The notes under the pieces are model-generated. The model did no database searches and had not been told where the DNA came from. It saw nothing but the letters and a program-made list of their open reading frames with translations. Positions 44,722 to 57,900 of a stretch of 64,000 nt of DNA are shown piece after piece. The stretch lies in assembly GCA_037013495.1 (NCBI GenBank), contig CM072810.1, positions 57,150,843-57,214,842 on the forward strand, in the 5' to 3' direction. The stretch's first letter is position 1. Each line of letters begins with the position of its first letter. The DNA is from Hippophae tibetana. Lineage: Eukaryota; Streptophyta; Magnoliopsida; Rosales; Elaeagnaceae. Position numbers and translations under genes: made by a program.

Positions 44722-47230
44722 ACAGAATGGAGATCCAAACTCTATCAAAGCAAACAGAATGGGTCTCCTAATAACTTTAGATACCTTTGGCTTTTTTCGT
44801 ATCTACAAAAAGAACAACCACCAAAAAATGGAAAAAGAAATAAAGAGCAGATTAGCACTTTGCAAATTAACAAACTCATACGTCACATAGTAGTAAATTA
44901 TTTGGAAAAATGATATTGGCATCAGAAAATTTATACTCACTGAGGTTCGTCTTGCACTTTGCATAGATCCAACGTACACTAATGTGGTTTTCGGCATGCA
45001 TGGTGATCGACACTAATATATGCCAACCTCATTTCTGGACAAGAATCTGCAACTACTCCAACAGATTTATTAGATTTTGTAACTGAACTTTCGAGATATT
45101 TTGATAATAGATTTCACCCAAGTAGCAAAGAAAACAAAATAAATCGAAAGTTCATCACAAATAAATTTTACTTGTAAATCATAATTTATGTAATAACATC
45201 CAATCCAATTTAACAATAACTGTTTTACCTTACTAATTTAACATTCAAATAAATTTGACAATAACTAAATGCATATACCATTATTCTTTCATATATCAAC
45301 AAGAGAATAAAACAAGTGTGATTCGATAAAAATAATGAAATTATGTTTTTCTTTTTAAAGCACTAAATTTAAAAAAATATATATATACACATACAAGTTT
45401 AATAATAAATTAAAACTTTTTCAATCATAGTTTAAAACATCCATCAGACTAAATGTCAATTTGCTTATAGCTTCTGTTAAAAAGCAATCCTATAATTTTT
45501 AAATATCTTACATTTCAAATTTAACATCAAATCCATCATCTATACTTCACTTGATACATATAATATTATTCAAAAATAAAAAGATAATCAAGTTAAGGGG
45601 CACAGCAAAACATATTCTTAAATATTTACAAGTATCACAACCAATAATGAAAAGTAAAACTCACCATGCTCGCTCTTCCATAAAACGAAGAGCTTTCTCT
45701 AGAAAAGATGGAGATCCAAACTCTATCAAAGCAAACAGAATGGGTCTCCTTATAACTTTAGATACCGTTGGCTTTTTTGGTATCTACAAAAAGGACATCC
45801 ACCAAAAAATGGAAAAATAAATAAAGAGTAGATTAGCACTTTGCAAATTAACAAACTCATAGGTCACATAGTAGTAAATTATTTGGGAAAATGATATTGG
45901 CATCAGCAAAATTTATACTCACTGAGGTTCGTCTTGCACATTGCATAGATCCAACGTACACTAATGTGGTTTTCGACATGCATGGTGATCGACACTAATA
46001 TATGCCAACCTCGTTTATGTAGAACAATCTGCAAATACTCCAACATATTCATTAGATATTGTCACTGAAATTTTGAGAGATTTTGATAATAGATTTCGCC
46101 CAACTTCATCAGTATCACTTGTTTCGTGAGAATTTAGCAATAAGCCAGAACCAACTTCATGGGGCAATTCATATGGGAATCTCCCAATATACGTTTTTAA
46201 CTTTTAAAAAGCTTAATAAATTAGTCATTACAGATGTAGATATATAGAGAAAGGAAAAACGCTTAATAAATTTTAAAAGTAATCATAATTTATGTTAGCA
46301 GGATATATTATACAATCAATAGAAAATCATGTAAATAGTAGTAAAGCTTTTAGTTAAAGTCTAAGCATGTATACGATGCACACATTGAATACAATATTTC
46401 CTCAAGCAATAAAAGATAATGCACAATAGATGTTATAATTGTATAAAATTAAATAAAACTCTTACAACGTGTATAAAAATAATTATTATAGCTTCTATTA
46501 AATATATGAATATATATAACTAAGAATATTTAAGTGGATAAAAATAAATATTTGAATATAAATAACCAAGAATAAGTAAAGTAATTACTATATCATAAAT
46601 AAGTAGATGACAAATAATTATTATATATATTATTAAAATATAATAAATAAGTAATTGCAACAATAAAAAAATTGCCCCCATTCCCAAATAGCAAATGAAA
46701 ACAAAATAATTTGACTGTTCATCACAAATAAATTTTACTTGTAAATCATAATTTATGTAATAACATCCAATCCAATTTAAAAATAACTGTTTTACCTTAC
46801 TAATTTAACATCCAAATAAATTTGACAATAACTAAATGCATATACCATTATTCTTTCATATATCACCAAGAGAATAAAACAAGTGTGATTCGGTAAAAAT
46901 ATTGACATTATGTTTTTCTTTTTAAAGCACAAAATTTCAAAAAAAATTATACACATATAAGTTTAAAAATAAATTAAATTTTTTTCAATCATAGTTTAAA
47001 ACATCAATCAGACTAAATGTCAATTTGCGTATTGCTTCTGTTAAAAATCAATCCTATAATTTTTAAATATCTTACATTTCAAATTTAACATCAAATCCAT
47101 CATCTATACTTCACTTGATACATATAATATTATTCAAAAATAAAAAGATAATCAAGTTAAGCAGCACAGCAAAACATAGAGTCTTAAATATTTACAAGTA
47201 TCACAACCAATAATGTAAAGTAAAACTCAC

Positions 47231-47352
47231 CATGCTTGCTCTTCTATAAAACGAAGAGCTTTGTCTAGAAAAGATGGAGATCCAACCTCTTTCAAACCAA
47301 ACAGAATGGGTCTCCCAATAACTTTAGATACCGTTGGCTTTTTTGGTATCTA
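47231..47352 (-). pseudogene. Exon-like segment X of the unidentified gene (third unit)
   Basis: The minus strand codes KPTVSKVIGRPILF, then SPSFLDKALRF, then a donor CATG|GTGAGT at 47230. The copies at about 45669-45790 and 48791-48912 are nearly identical. Conserved codons and a good donor suggest real exon ancestry; the function is unknown. Confidence 0.5.
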
Positions 47353-47482
47353 CAAAAAGGACAACCACCAAAAAATGGAAAAAGAAATAAAGCACAGATT
47401 AGCACTTTGCAAATTAACAAACTCATAGGTCACATAGTAGTAAATTATTTGGGAAAATGATATTGGCAAAATTTATACTCAC

Positions 47483-47760
47483 TGAGGTTCGCCTTGCACA
47501 TTGCATAGATCCAGCGTACACTAATGTGGTTTTCGACATGCATGGTGATCGACACTAATATATACCAACCTCGTTTCTGGAGAAGAATTTGCAACTACTC
47601 CAATAGATTCATTAGATTTTGTCACTGAACTTTCGATAGATTTTGATAATAGATTTCGCCCAACTTCATCAGTATTATTTGTTTCGTGAGAATTTAACTC
47701 GAAGCCAGAACCAACTTCATGGTGCAATTCATATGGGAATCTCCCAATATACGTTTTTAA
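47483..47760 (-). pseudogene. Exon-like segment Y of the unidentified gene (third unit)
   Basis: After an acceptor-like TTTTTAAAAG at 47761, the minus strand codes YIGRFPYELHHEVGSGFEL, then NSHETNNTDEVGRNLLSKSI. It ends near 47483 at a donor TCA|GTGAGTATA. In this copy a reading frame of 68 codons stays open (47521-47727). Other units carry a stop or frame change near the middle, so none is clearly functional. Family unknown. Confidence 0.5.
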
Positions 47761-49321
47761 CTTTTAAAAAGCTTAATAAATTAGTCATTTAGATGTAGAT
47801 ATATATAGAGAAAGGAGAAACGCTTAATAAATTTTACAAATAATCATAATTTATGTTAGCAGCATATATTATACATTAAATAGAAAATCATGTAAATAGT
47901 AGTAAAGCTTTTAATTAAATTCTAAGCATGTATACGATGCACACATTGAATTCAATATTTCCTCGAACAATAAAAGATAATGCACAATAGATGTTATAAT
48001 TGGATAAAATTAAATAAAACTCTTACTACGTGGATAAAAATAATTATTATAGCTTCTATTAAATATATGAATATATATAACTAAGAATATTTAAGTGGAT
48101 GAAAATAAATATTTGAATATAAATAACTAAGAATAAGTAAAGTAATTACTATATCATAAATAAGTAGATAAAAAATAATTATTATATATATTATTAAAAT
48201 ATAATAAATAAGTAATTGCAAGAATAAAAAAATTGCTCCCATTCCCAAGTAGCAAAGAAAACAAAATAAATCGAAAGTTCATCACAAATAAATTTTACTT
48301 GTAAATCATAATTTATGTAATAACATCCAATCCAATTTAACAATAACTGTTTTACCTTACTAATTTAACATTCAAATAAATTTGACAATAACTAAATGCA
48401 TATACCATTATTCTTTCATATATCAACAAGAGAATAAAACAAGTGTGATTCGATAAAAATAATGACATTATGTTTTTCTTTTTAAAGCACTAAATTTAAA
48501 AAAAATATATATACACATACAAGTTTAATAATAAATTAAAACTTTTTCAATCATAGTTTAAAACATCCATCAGACTAAATGTCAATTTGCTTATAGCTTC
48601 TGTTAAAAAGCAATCCTATAATTTTTAAATATCTTACATTTCAAATTTAACATCAAATCCATCATCTATACTTCACTTGATACATATAATATTATTCAAA
48701 AATAAAAAGATAATCAAGTTAAGGGGCACAGCAAAACATAGTCTTAAATATTTACAAGTATCACAACCAATAATGAAAAGTAAAACTCACCATGCTCGCT
48801 CTTCCATAAAACGAAGAGCTTTCTCTAGAAAAGATGGAGATCCAAACTCTATCAAAGCAAACAGAATGGGTCTCCTTATAACTTTAGATACCGTTGGCTT
48901 TTTTGGTATCTACAAAAAGGACATCCACCAAAAAATGGAAAAATAAATAAAGAGTAGATTAGCACTTTGCAAATTAACAAACTCATAGGTCACATAGTAG
49001 TAAATTATTTGGGAAAATGATATTGGCATCAGCAAAATTTATACTCATTGAGGTTCGTCTTGCACATTGCATAGATCCAACGTACACTAATGTGGTTTTC
49101 GACATGCATGGTGATCGACACTAATATATGCCAACCTCGTTTATGTAGAACAATCTGCAAATACTCCAACATATTCATTAGATATTGTCACTGAAATTTC
49201 GAGAGATTTTGATAATAGATTTCGCCCAACTTCATCAGTATCATTTGTTTCGTGAGAATTTAGCAATAAGCCAGAACCAACTTCATGGGGCAATTCATAT
49301 GGGAATCTACCGATATACGTT

Positions 49322-52148
49322 CTTTCTCTTCTCTTTTTTTTTTGCAATAGTTGACAAAATAACATCTTTCAGCTGCAATAAAGGTGTCTGCAAGGATCTA
49401 AAAAGAGGAAATGTTTCATATTTTTTTCCTAGTTTAGCGTCTTTGCTATCTAATTGCTTTATCAAACCAACAGTAGTTGGAACAGTAGACTAAGCAAGTC
49501 TGATCTCAGCTTCTTCTAATCTGTCCTGGGCAGTAAGTGATAAAACTTCTTTGGCAGCTTTAGATTTAACAGATTCCTCTGTCAGCAGTGTCATAGCTTG
49601 TGTTTTCTTAGTTGATTTCACAAGCTCCACTTATTGCAGGTCACATCTCTGTCTTAGGCTTTCAACCTGATCATGTTTTAGAAAAATGCAGAGAGCTATT
49701 AGCTTAAGTATTAAACACTTGACTACAAAAAGACTCCTTCCTCCAGGTATATAATTAAATTAAAACTAAAATGCAAAAGGAAGTCATAAATCACAAGTAT
49801 ACCTACGCTCGTAATTTAAGCACTTCTTGATTCAAAAGTTCATTTTTTTTCCTTTTTTCCATTCTTTCTCTTTTTTTTTTGCAATAGTTGACAAAATTAC
49901 ACCTTTCAGCTGCAATAAATGTGTCTACAAGGATCTAACAAGAGAAAATGTCTCAGATTTTTTTCCTTATTTAGCGGCTTTGCTGTCTAATTGCTTTATC
50001 AAACCAACAGTACTTGGAACTGTAAACTTTGCAAGTCTGATCTCAGCTTCGTCCAATCTGTTCTGAGCAGTAAGTGATAAAACTTCTTTGGCAGCTTTAG
50101 ATTTAGCAGATTCCTCTGTCACCAGTGCCATAGCTTGTTTGCTTTCTTAGTTGATTTTAGAAGGTCTGCTTTTTTGTAGTTCACAACTCTGTCTTAGGCT
50201 TTCAACTTGATCATATTTTAGAAAAATACACAGAGCTATTAGCTTAAGTATTAAACACTTGACTACTAAAAGACTCTTTCCTCTAGACATATAATAAATT
50301 AAAACAAAAATAAAAAGGAAGTCATAAATCACAAGTATACCTGAGCCCCTAACTTAAGCATTTCTTGATTCAAAAGTTCGCTTTTGTTTTCCTTTTTTCC
50401 GTTCTTTCCCTTTTTTTTGCAATAGTTGACAAAATAACATCTTTCAGCTGCAATAAAGGTGTCTGCAAGGATCTAACAAGAGGAAATGTCTCATATATTT
50501 TTCCTTGTTTAGCGTCTTTGCTATCTAATTACTTTATCAAACACACAGTAGTTGGAACAGCAGACTAAGCAAGTCTGATCTCAGCTTCTTATAATCTGTC
50601 CTGGGCAGTAAGTGATAAAACTTCTTTGGCATCTTTAGATTTAGCAGATTCCTCTGTCACAAGTTCCATAGCTTCTTGTGCTTTCTTAGTTGATTTCACA
50701 AGCTCCACTTCTTGCAGTTCACATCTCTGTCTTTGGCTTTCAACCTGATCATGTTTTAGAAAAATGCACAGAGCTATTAGCTTAAGTATTAAACACTTGA
50801 CTACAAAAAGACTCCTTCCTCCAGGTATATAATTAAATTAAAACTAAAATCCAAAAGGAAGTCATAAATCACAAGTATACCTGCGCCCGTAATTTAAGCA
50901 CTTCTTTATTCAAAATTTCCTTTTTTTCCTTTTTTCCATTCTTTCTCTTTTTTTTTTGCAATAGTTGACAAAATAACATCTTTCAGCTACAATAACGGTG
51001 TCTGCAAGGATCTGACTAGAAAAAATGTCTCATATTTTTTTTCCTTGTTTAGCGGCTTTGATGTCTAATTGCTTTATCAAACCAATAGTAGTTGGAACTG
51101 CAGACTAAGCAAGTCTGATCTCAGCTTCTTCTAATCTGTCCTGGGCAGTATGTGATAAAACATCTTTGGCAGCTTTAGATTTAGCAGATTCCTTTGTCAC
51201 CAGTTCCATAGCTTCTTGTGCTTTCTTAGTTGATTTCACAAGCTCCACTTTTTGCAGTTCACATCTCTGTCTTTGGCTTTCAACCTGATCATGTTTTAGA
51301 AAAATGCATAGAGCTACTAGCATAAGTATTAAACACTTGAGTACTAGAAGACTCCTTCCTCCAGACATATAATTAAATTAAAATAAAATCAAAAAGGCAG
51401 TCCTAAATCACAACCTGAGCCCGTAAATTAAGCACTTCTTGATTCAAAAGTTCATTTTTCTTTCCTATTTCCTCTTTTTTTCTTTTTTTTTCTTTTGTAG
51501 GCCATAGTTGATAAAATAACACCTTTCAGCTGCAATAAAGGTATATGCAAGGATCTAACAAGAGAAAATGTTCCTAATTTTTTTCCTTGTTTAGCGGCTT
51601 TGCTGTCTAATTGCTTTATCAAACCAACAGTAGTTGGAACTATAGACTTAGCAAGTGTCTAATCTGTTCTCAGAAATAAGTGATAAAACTTCTTTTCCAG
51701 CTTTAGATTTAGCATATTCCTCTGTCAGCAGTGCCATAGCTTGTGCTTTCTTAGTTGATTTCACAAGCTCCACTTATTGCAGTTCACATCTCTGTCTTAG
51801 GCTTTCAACCTGATCATGTTTTAGAAAAATGCACAGAGTTATTAGCTTAAGTATAAAACACTTGACTACTAAAAGACTCCTTCCTCCAGACATTTAATTA
51901 AATTAAAATTAAAATAAAAAAGGCAGTCCTAAATCACAACTATACCTGAGCCCGTAACTTAAGCACTTCTTGATTCAAAAGTTCATTTTTCTTTCCTATT
52001 TCCTCATTTTTTTTCTTTTCTTTCTCTTCTTTTTTTTTCTTTTCTTTCTCTTTTTTTTTTCTTTTGTTGGCCATAGTGGACAAAATAACACCTTTCAGCT
52101 GCAATAAAGGTGTTTGCAAGGATCTAACAAGAGAAAATGTCCCAGATA
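49322..52148 (-). repeat. PRAF-derived satellite, second locus (diverged subfamily)
   Basis: About 5.3 units with anchors at 49485, 50022, 50560, 51100 and 51642 (periods 537-542 bp). The units differ from the main array (CCAACAGTAGTTGG instead of TCATCATTAGATGG) and from each other. Several keep TGT where the main array has the TGA stop, so this subfamily is nearer the ancestral gene. The left edge joins the 1560-bp repeat within the pyrimidine tract. The right edge joins Reina-like sequence at about 52148. Confidence 0.88.
51105..51284 (-). pseudogene. PRAF-like coiled-coil exon, best preserved satellite copy
   Basis: From the acceptor GATCAG the frame reads [20 protein letters not shown], then [20 protein letters not shown], and continues into the junction LEEAEIRLA. 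The spacing and residues fit the coiled-coil segment after the FYVE domain of PRAF proteins. No stop is present in this copy, unlike the homogenised main array. It is an exon relic inside a repeat, not a gene. Confidence 0.65.
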
Positions 52149-52723
52149 TATTGATTTTCCTTGTGCTTAATACTCTAAAAACTTTGAGTTAGTTTCCTTT
52201 GTGCGTTAACTAGTGGGATATTGTGAACTACTTTTTTGGGTTTTTGATAATTCTACAAATTGTTTGGAATTCCTGGATTTGGTTGCTTTGATTAGGAAAT
52301 AAGAGGGTTGGAGCGATCAATGTTCATGATGTGGGCACTGTAACAATCTTTTGAGAGGATAAACAACTTGGTGGTTGATATGAATGAAAGATTGTAAAGG
52401 CAAGAAAATTCCTTAGCAACTTTAGAACGAGAGACACCTCCACCCAATGTTAGGAGGGTTAATAGGAAAAATCATGTTGGGGATGATATAGAGGAAGAAG
52501 ATTGGGAAGAAGAATTAGAGGAAGAAGGGGGAAGAATGCCTAGAGGAGGCAGAAATGGGAATAGAGGAGGAAGAAATGGTAAATGAGGTATGTGGAGACC
52601 CCTACCTAGAGCCAAGATGGAGTTGATAGAGATCTAAGTAGTATAAAAAATACCACAATTCCAAGGAAAGAATGACCCAGATTTGTATTTTGAGTGAGAG
52701 AAGAAAATGGAGCATATTTTTGA

Positions 52724-53179
52724 ATGCCACAACTACTCCATGATAGTCCCATTACTCCAAAACCAAACCCTACTAGTCCATGGAAGTCCAATGAGAAAAA
52801 AGATGATGTAACTATATCAAAACCTAGATTTGAGCCTTACAAAGCCAAAGATATGGGGGCTAGCAAGGAAAAAGGTAAAATCGACACCCAAATTCGTAAT
52901 CATGACTTAAAGTCTTTTTGGTGTCTTGGTAATGGTCATATATCCTCTCAATGTCCAAACAAGAAGGAAATGATCACCTTAGCTAGTGGTGAGGAGGGAA
53001 CCGATAAAGAAAGTGAAGAAGATGAGATGCCTTCTGTAGAGGAAGCTTGTGAAGAGAAGATAGGACCAGTGGATGGAGAAGTACTGTACAATAAAGCGAT
53101 ATTTAAGCACTCAAGTCAAGGAGGTGACCTTGAACAAAAAAGAGATAACATCTTTAACATGTGGCTAGTACTACCTTAG
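52724..53179 (+). pseudogene. Reina-like gag C-terminus with damaged zinc knuckle
   Basis: A 151-codon frame. The knuckle reads SFWCLGNGHISSQC, so the first Cys of the CCHC is lost. An acidic stretch follows, as usual between gag and protease in this clade. The end of the frame reaches a deletion that removed the protease active site. Confidence 0.75.
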
Positions 53180-53529
53180 TTGAGAAATTAGGGTTGCTTA
53201 CATTTGAACACCCTAAGCCTTACAAGTTGCAAGGGTTAAGTGATAGTGGGGAAGTGAAGGTTAATAAGCAAGTATTAGTGAGCTTCTCCATTGGAAAGTA
53301 CAAGGATGAGGTGATGTGTGATGTGGTACCCATACAAGCCCGAAACATCTTGCTAGGTAGGCCTTGGCAATATGACATGAGGGTTACACATGACAGATAT
53401 AGAAACAAGTATTCGTGTTTGAAGAATGGCAAAAACATCAACCTTGTACCCCTTTCACCCAAGAAAGTATTTGAAGATCAACTGAGGATGGTTAGGGAAA
53501 AAGAAAAGAGTGAAAATGAAAAGAAATAA
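53161..53529 (+). pseudogene. Reina-like protease region lacking its active site
   Basis: 122 codons: ASTTLVEKLGLLTFEHPKPY, then VLVSFSIGKYKDEVMCDVV, then LLGRPWQYD. The IIDGGSC catalytic segment expected just upstream is missing because gag sequence joins directly at 53159-53164. Confidence 0.75.
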
Positions 53530-53712
53530 AAGAATGAAAAAGAAAAAAAAGTGTGAAGAAAAGGAGAGGAGAGTGAAAAAATAAGAAAGAGAAAAAATGT
53601 TAGTTTTTATGCTAAGGCAAGTGAGGTTATGAGGGAATTTTATTCAAAACAACCCATACTTGTACTTTTGTACTAGGATGCTAATTTTTCTATTAACGAT
53701 CTTAAGCAGTCT

Positions 53713-54439
53713 TTGCCTAGTTCCATTGTTTCTCTTTTACAGGAATTTCAGGACGTGCTCCCTAAAGAAATTCTGGATGGGTGCCCCCAATTAGGAGGGT
53801 TGAGCATCAAATTGACTTTATACCGGGAGCTTCTCTTCCAAATCGACCGGCCTATAGGACCAACCCTAAAGACACTAAGGAGATCCAAAGGCAGGTTGAA
53901 AAGTACTTGATCAAAGGTCAAGTCAGGGAGAGCCTAAGTCCATTTTCTATTCCCATGCTACTCATTCCCAAGAAGGATGGATCAAGTAGGATATGTGTTA
54001 TTTGCCGAGCCATCACCAATATTACGGTAAAATATTGACATCCTATCGTAGACTAGATGTCATGTTAGATGAGTTGCATGGTTCTTGCATTTTTTCAAAA
54101 AACAATTTGAGAAGTGGATACCATCAAATTAGAATGAGAGAGGGTGATGAATGGAAAACTTCTTTCAAAACTAAACATAAATTGCATGAGTGGTTAGTCA
54201 TGCCCTTGAGTCTAACAAATGCGCCTAGCACTTTCATGAGGCTTATGAATCATGTTCTGTGTGCATTTATTGGAAAATTAGTTGTTGTCTATTTTGATGA
54301 TATTCTCATTTTTAGTAAAAATCTTGAAGAGCATGTCTTACATCTTAGGTATGTTCTTGAAATTTTGAGAAAAGAACAACTGTATACAAACCTAAAAAAG
54401 TGTGTTTTTTGCATTAGTTTTTCTTGGTTTTGTTATTAG
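53713..54439 (+). pseudogene. Reina-like reverse transcriptase, frameshifted
   Basis: The RT domain is spread over three overlapping frames (53713-53910, 53781-54038, 53993-54439). Motifs seen are [50 protein letters not shown] and the intact catalytic YFDD at 54290-54301. At least two frameshifts and later stops inactivate it. Confidence 0.8.
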
Positions 54440-54481
54440 TTCTAAGGGAATAGAAGTATAGGATGAAAAGGTTAAGGCTAT

Positions 54482-54977
54482 TTGAGAATGACTAGTTTTT
54501 ATCGAAGGTTTGTAAAAGATTTTAGTACACTACGCGCACCTCTAATCAAGGTCATTAAAAAGTCTATTTGTCTTAAATGGGGCGAGAATCAGAAGAGAGC
54601 CTTTAAAGAATTAAAGGATAGTTTGGGTTCTATACCTATTTTATCTTTACTTGATTTTACTAAAACCTTTGAAGTGTGATGCATCAAGAATAGGTATAAG
54701 AGTTGTTTTAATGCAGGAATGGACACCTATCACTTATTTCAGCAAGAAACTTCACGGAGCAACCCTTAATGATCCAACGTATGACAAGGAGCTATATGCC
54801 TTGGTTAGGACCCTGGGGACATGAAAACTTTACCTTTGGCCAAGGGAATTTGTCATCCATACCGATCATGAATCTCTAAAACATCTGACGTGCCAAGGTA
54901 AATTGAATATGAGGCATGCTAGATGGATGGAATTAATTGAGACATTTCCTTATATTGTTCAATATAAGAGAGGTAAA
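54482..54977 (+). pseudogene. Reina-like RT thumb and RNase H remnant
   Basis: The first frame has MTSFYRRFVKDFSTLRAPLI and [16 protein letters not shown]. After a frameshift come [20 protein letters not shown], then [11 protein letters not shown], which are RNase H motifs. The sequence stops at QYKRGKE and passes into satellite DNA. Confidence 0.75.
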
Positions 54978-57900
54978 GAGTCCACGAAGTGGTTAACTAA
55001 CAACACACAATAATACAACGCATAGTAGACACCGTAAACAATAATATCAGATAAATAGACAAATTTTAGCAGCATATATTATACATTAAATAGAAAGCAT
55101 GTAAATAATAATAAAAAATTTAATTAAAGTCTAAGCATGTATAATGCACACATTAAATTCAAATTTTCCTAGAACAACAAAAGATCATGCACAATACACG
55201 TTACAATTGGATAAACTTAAATAGAAGTCTTGCTACGTGGATAAAAATAATTATAAATAAATAATTATTATAACTTCTATTAGTATATAATAAATATATG
55301 AATATATATAACTAAGAATATGTAGGTGGATAAAAATAATTAATATAAAAAAAGTAATTACTATATAATAAATAAGTATATAAAAAATAATTATTATATA
55401 TATTATTAAAATATAATAAATATATGAATATATATAACTAAGAATATGTAGATGGATAAAAATAAATATTTTAAAAATAATTAACATAATAAATAAATAT
55501 GTGAATATAAATAATTAAGAATAAGTAATTACTATATAATAAATAAGTAGATAAAAATAATTGTTATATATATTATTAAAATATAATAAATATGTGAATA
55601 TATATAACTAAGAATAAATAATATAACTAACATTAAAAAGGTGTACAACAATAAAAAGATTCAATTAATTTGTTTTCATTCTCAAGTAGCAAAGAAAACA
55701 AAATATGGTATTTACCGAAAATAGAGATGATTTAAATGCTAAATATTTATCTCGATAGAATATACTACTTATATATTTAGCTTGTTGCAAAGTGTGACGA
55801 AAGCAATCAAATTTATTTACTATTCAACAAAAATAAATTTTACAACTAAATCATAATTTATGTAATTAACATTTATTAATTAAAATAACAATTATAATAA
55901 TATCATAATTTATAATAAATCACCTAATTGCACAAATGTATTTATAAAAAAGAATCGATTTTTTTTAAATAATAATAATAATATTATAATAATTTTTATT
56001 ATTATTAAACTAAAAATATATAAATTATTTAACTTTTATATATATAATTAAGTTAGAGTGGTAGACCACCACGTAAATATGGTTGATAGTCGGATCTCGA
56101 TTAAAGATATAGTTTCATTCTTGTATGGATTAGGATAAAATTGAGTATATTATTCTAATTTAAATAACAATATATAATTTTTAAAAATAAAGACATCAAG
56201 ATTTGGCAAAAGTTTTGGTTCAATTCTGAAAGAGTCCACGAGATGGCTAACTAACAACACACAATAATAAAACGCATAGTAGACTCTGTAAAAAATAATA
56301 TCAGATAAATAGAAAAATTTTAGCAGCATATATTATACATTAAATAGAAAGCATGTACATAATAATAAAGTTTTTAATTAAAGTCTAAGCATGTATGATC
56401 CACACATTGAATTCAAATTTTCTTATAACAACAAAAAATCATTCAAAATACACGTTACAATTGGATAAACTTAAATAGAACTCTTGGTACGTGAATAAAA
56501 ATAATTACAAATAAATAATTATTATAACTTCAATTAGTATATAATAAATATATGAATATATATAACTAAGAATATATAAGTAGATAAAAAGAAATATTTT
56601 AAAAATAATTAATATAATAAATAAATATGTGAATATAAATAACTAAGAATAAGTAATAACTATATAATAAATAAGTAGATAAAAACAATTATTATATATA
56701 TTATTAAAATATAATAAATATGAAAATAAAAATAACTAATAATAAGTACTTATTACTAAAATTAATAAGAGGTACAACAATAAAAAGATTTATTTAATTT
56801 GCTTCAATTCTCAAGTAGCAAAGAAAATAGAATATGGTATTTACCAAAAATAGAGAAGATTTAAATGCTAAATATTTATCTCGATAGAATATACGACTTA
56901 TATATTTAGATTGTTGCAACGTGTGACAAAAGCAATCAAATTTATTTACTCTTCAACAAAAAACTTTTTACAACTAAATCATAATTTATGTAATTAACAT
57001 TTATTAATTAAAATATAAATTATAATAATATCATAAATTATAATAAATCAACTAATTGCACAAAGGAATTTATAAAAAAGTATCGATTAATTTTTTTAAA
57101 ATGATAATAATAATATTATAATAATTTTTATTATTATAAAACTAAAAAAATATACACTATTTAACTTATATATATATAATTAAGGTAGAGTGGTAGATCA
57201 CCACATAAATATGGTTTATAGTCGGATCACGATTAAAGATATACTTCCATTATTGTATGGATTAGGGTGAAATTGAGTATATTATTCTAATTTAAATAAC
57301 AATATATAATTTTTAAGAATAAAGACATCAAGATTTGGCAAAAGTTTTGGTTAAACTCTAAAAGAGTCCACGAGATGGCTAACTAACAACACACAATAAT
57401 AAAACACATAGTAGACTCCATAAAAAATAATATCAGATAAATAGAAAACTTTTAGCACCATGTATTATACATTAAATAGAAAGCATGTAATTAATAATAA
57501 ATTTTTAATTAAAGTCTAAACATTGAATTCAAATTTTGCTCGAACAATAAAAGATCATGCACAATTAACGTTACAATTGGATAAACTTAAATAGAACTCT
57601 TGCTACGTGGAAACAAATAATTATAAATAAATAATTATTATAACTTCTATTAGTATATAATAAATATATGAATATATATAACTAAGAATATGTGAATGGA
57701 TGAAAATAAATATTTTAAAAATAATTAACATAACTAATAAATATGTGAATATAAATAACTAAGAATAAATAATAACTATATAATAAATAAGTATATAAAA
57801 CAATTATTATATATATTATTAAAATATAATAAATATGTAAATACAAATAACTAATAATAAGTACTTATTACTAAAATTAATAAGGGGTGCAACAATAAAA

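Larger units (their letters stand above)
44722..49321 (-). repeat. Tandem repeat of about 1560 bp from an unidentified spliced gene
   Basis: GAGATCC following AGAAAAGATG or its variant recurs at 44730, 45711, 47277 and 48837. Two full units are 1566 and 1560 bp; the first is shortened to 981 bp by an internal deletion joining at CACCCA/AGTAGC. The last is cut at about 49321 by PRAF-type satellite. On the minus strand each unit has one exon-like segment ending at TCA|GTGAGTATA (coding about LKTYIGRFPYELPHEVGSG, then NSHETNDTDEVGRNLL), a short intron, a second exon-like segment coding VSKVIRRPILFALIEFGSPS, then ALRFMEERA, ending at CATG|GTGAGT, and then a long AT-rich intron. I do not recognise the protein. 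Confidence 0.8.
52149..54977 (+). mobile_element. Decayed Reina-like Ty3/gypsy element, gag to RNase H
   Basis: It begins in leader sequence (TTGATTTTCCTTGTGCTTAA, as at about 36905-36925 inverted) and runs through gag, protease, RT and most of RNase H. It ends abruptly at 54977 in GKE, where the 1150-bp satellite starts. No LTR or integrase is present. Multiple stops and frameshifts split the frame. Domain order and wording ([26 protein letters not shown]) fit the Reina clade of plant chromoviruses. Confidence 0.85.

Noticed and set aside
56058..56069. GTGGTAGACCAC dyad in each 1150-bp satellite unit as a protein-binding box or tRNA-like promoter
   Set aside because: The dyad is intact only at 56058, 58323 and 59473 and broken at about 57190, 60621, 61771 and 62931, so it shows no constraint. 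No A-box/B-box pair could be made.
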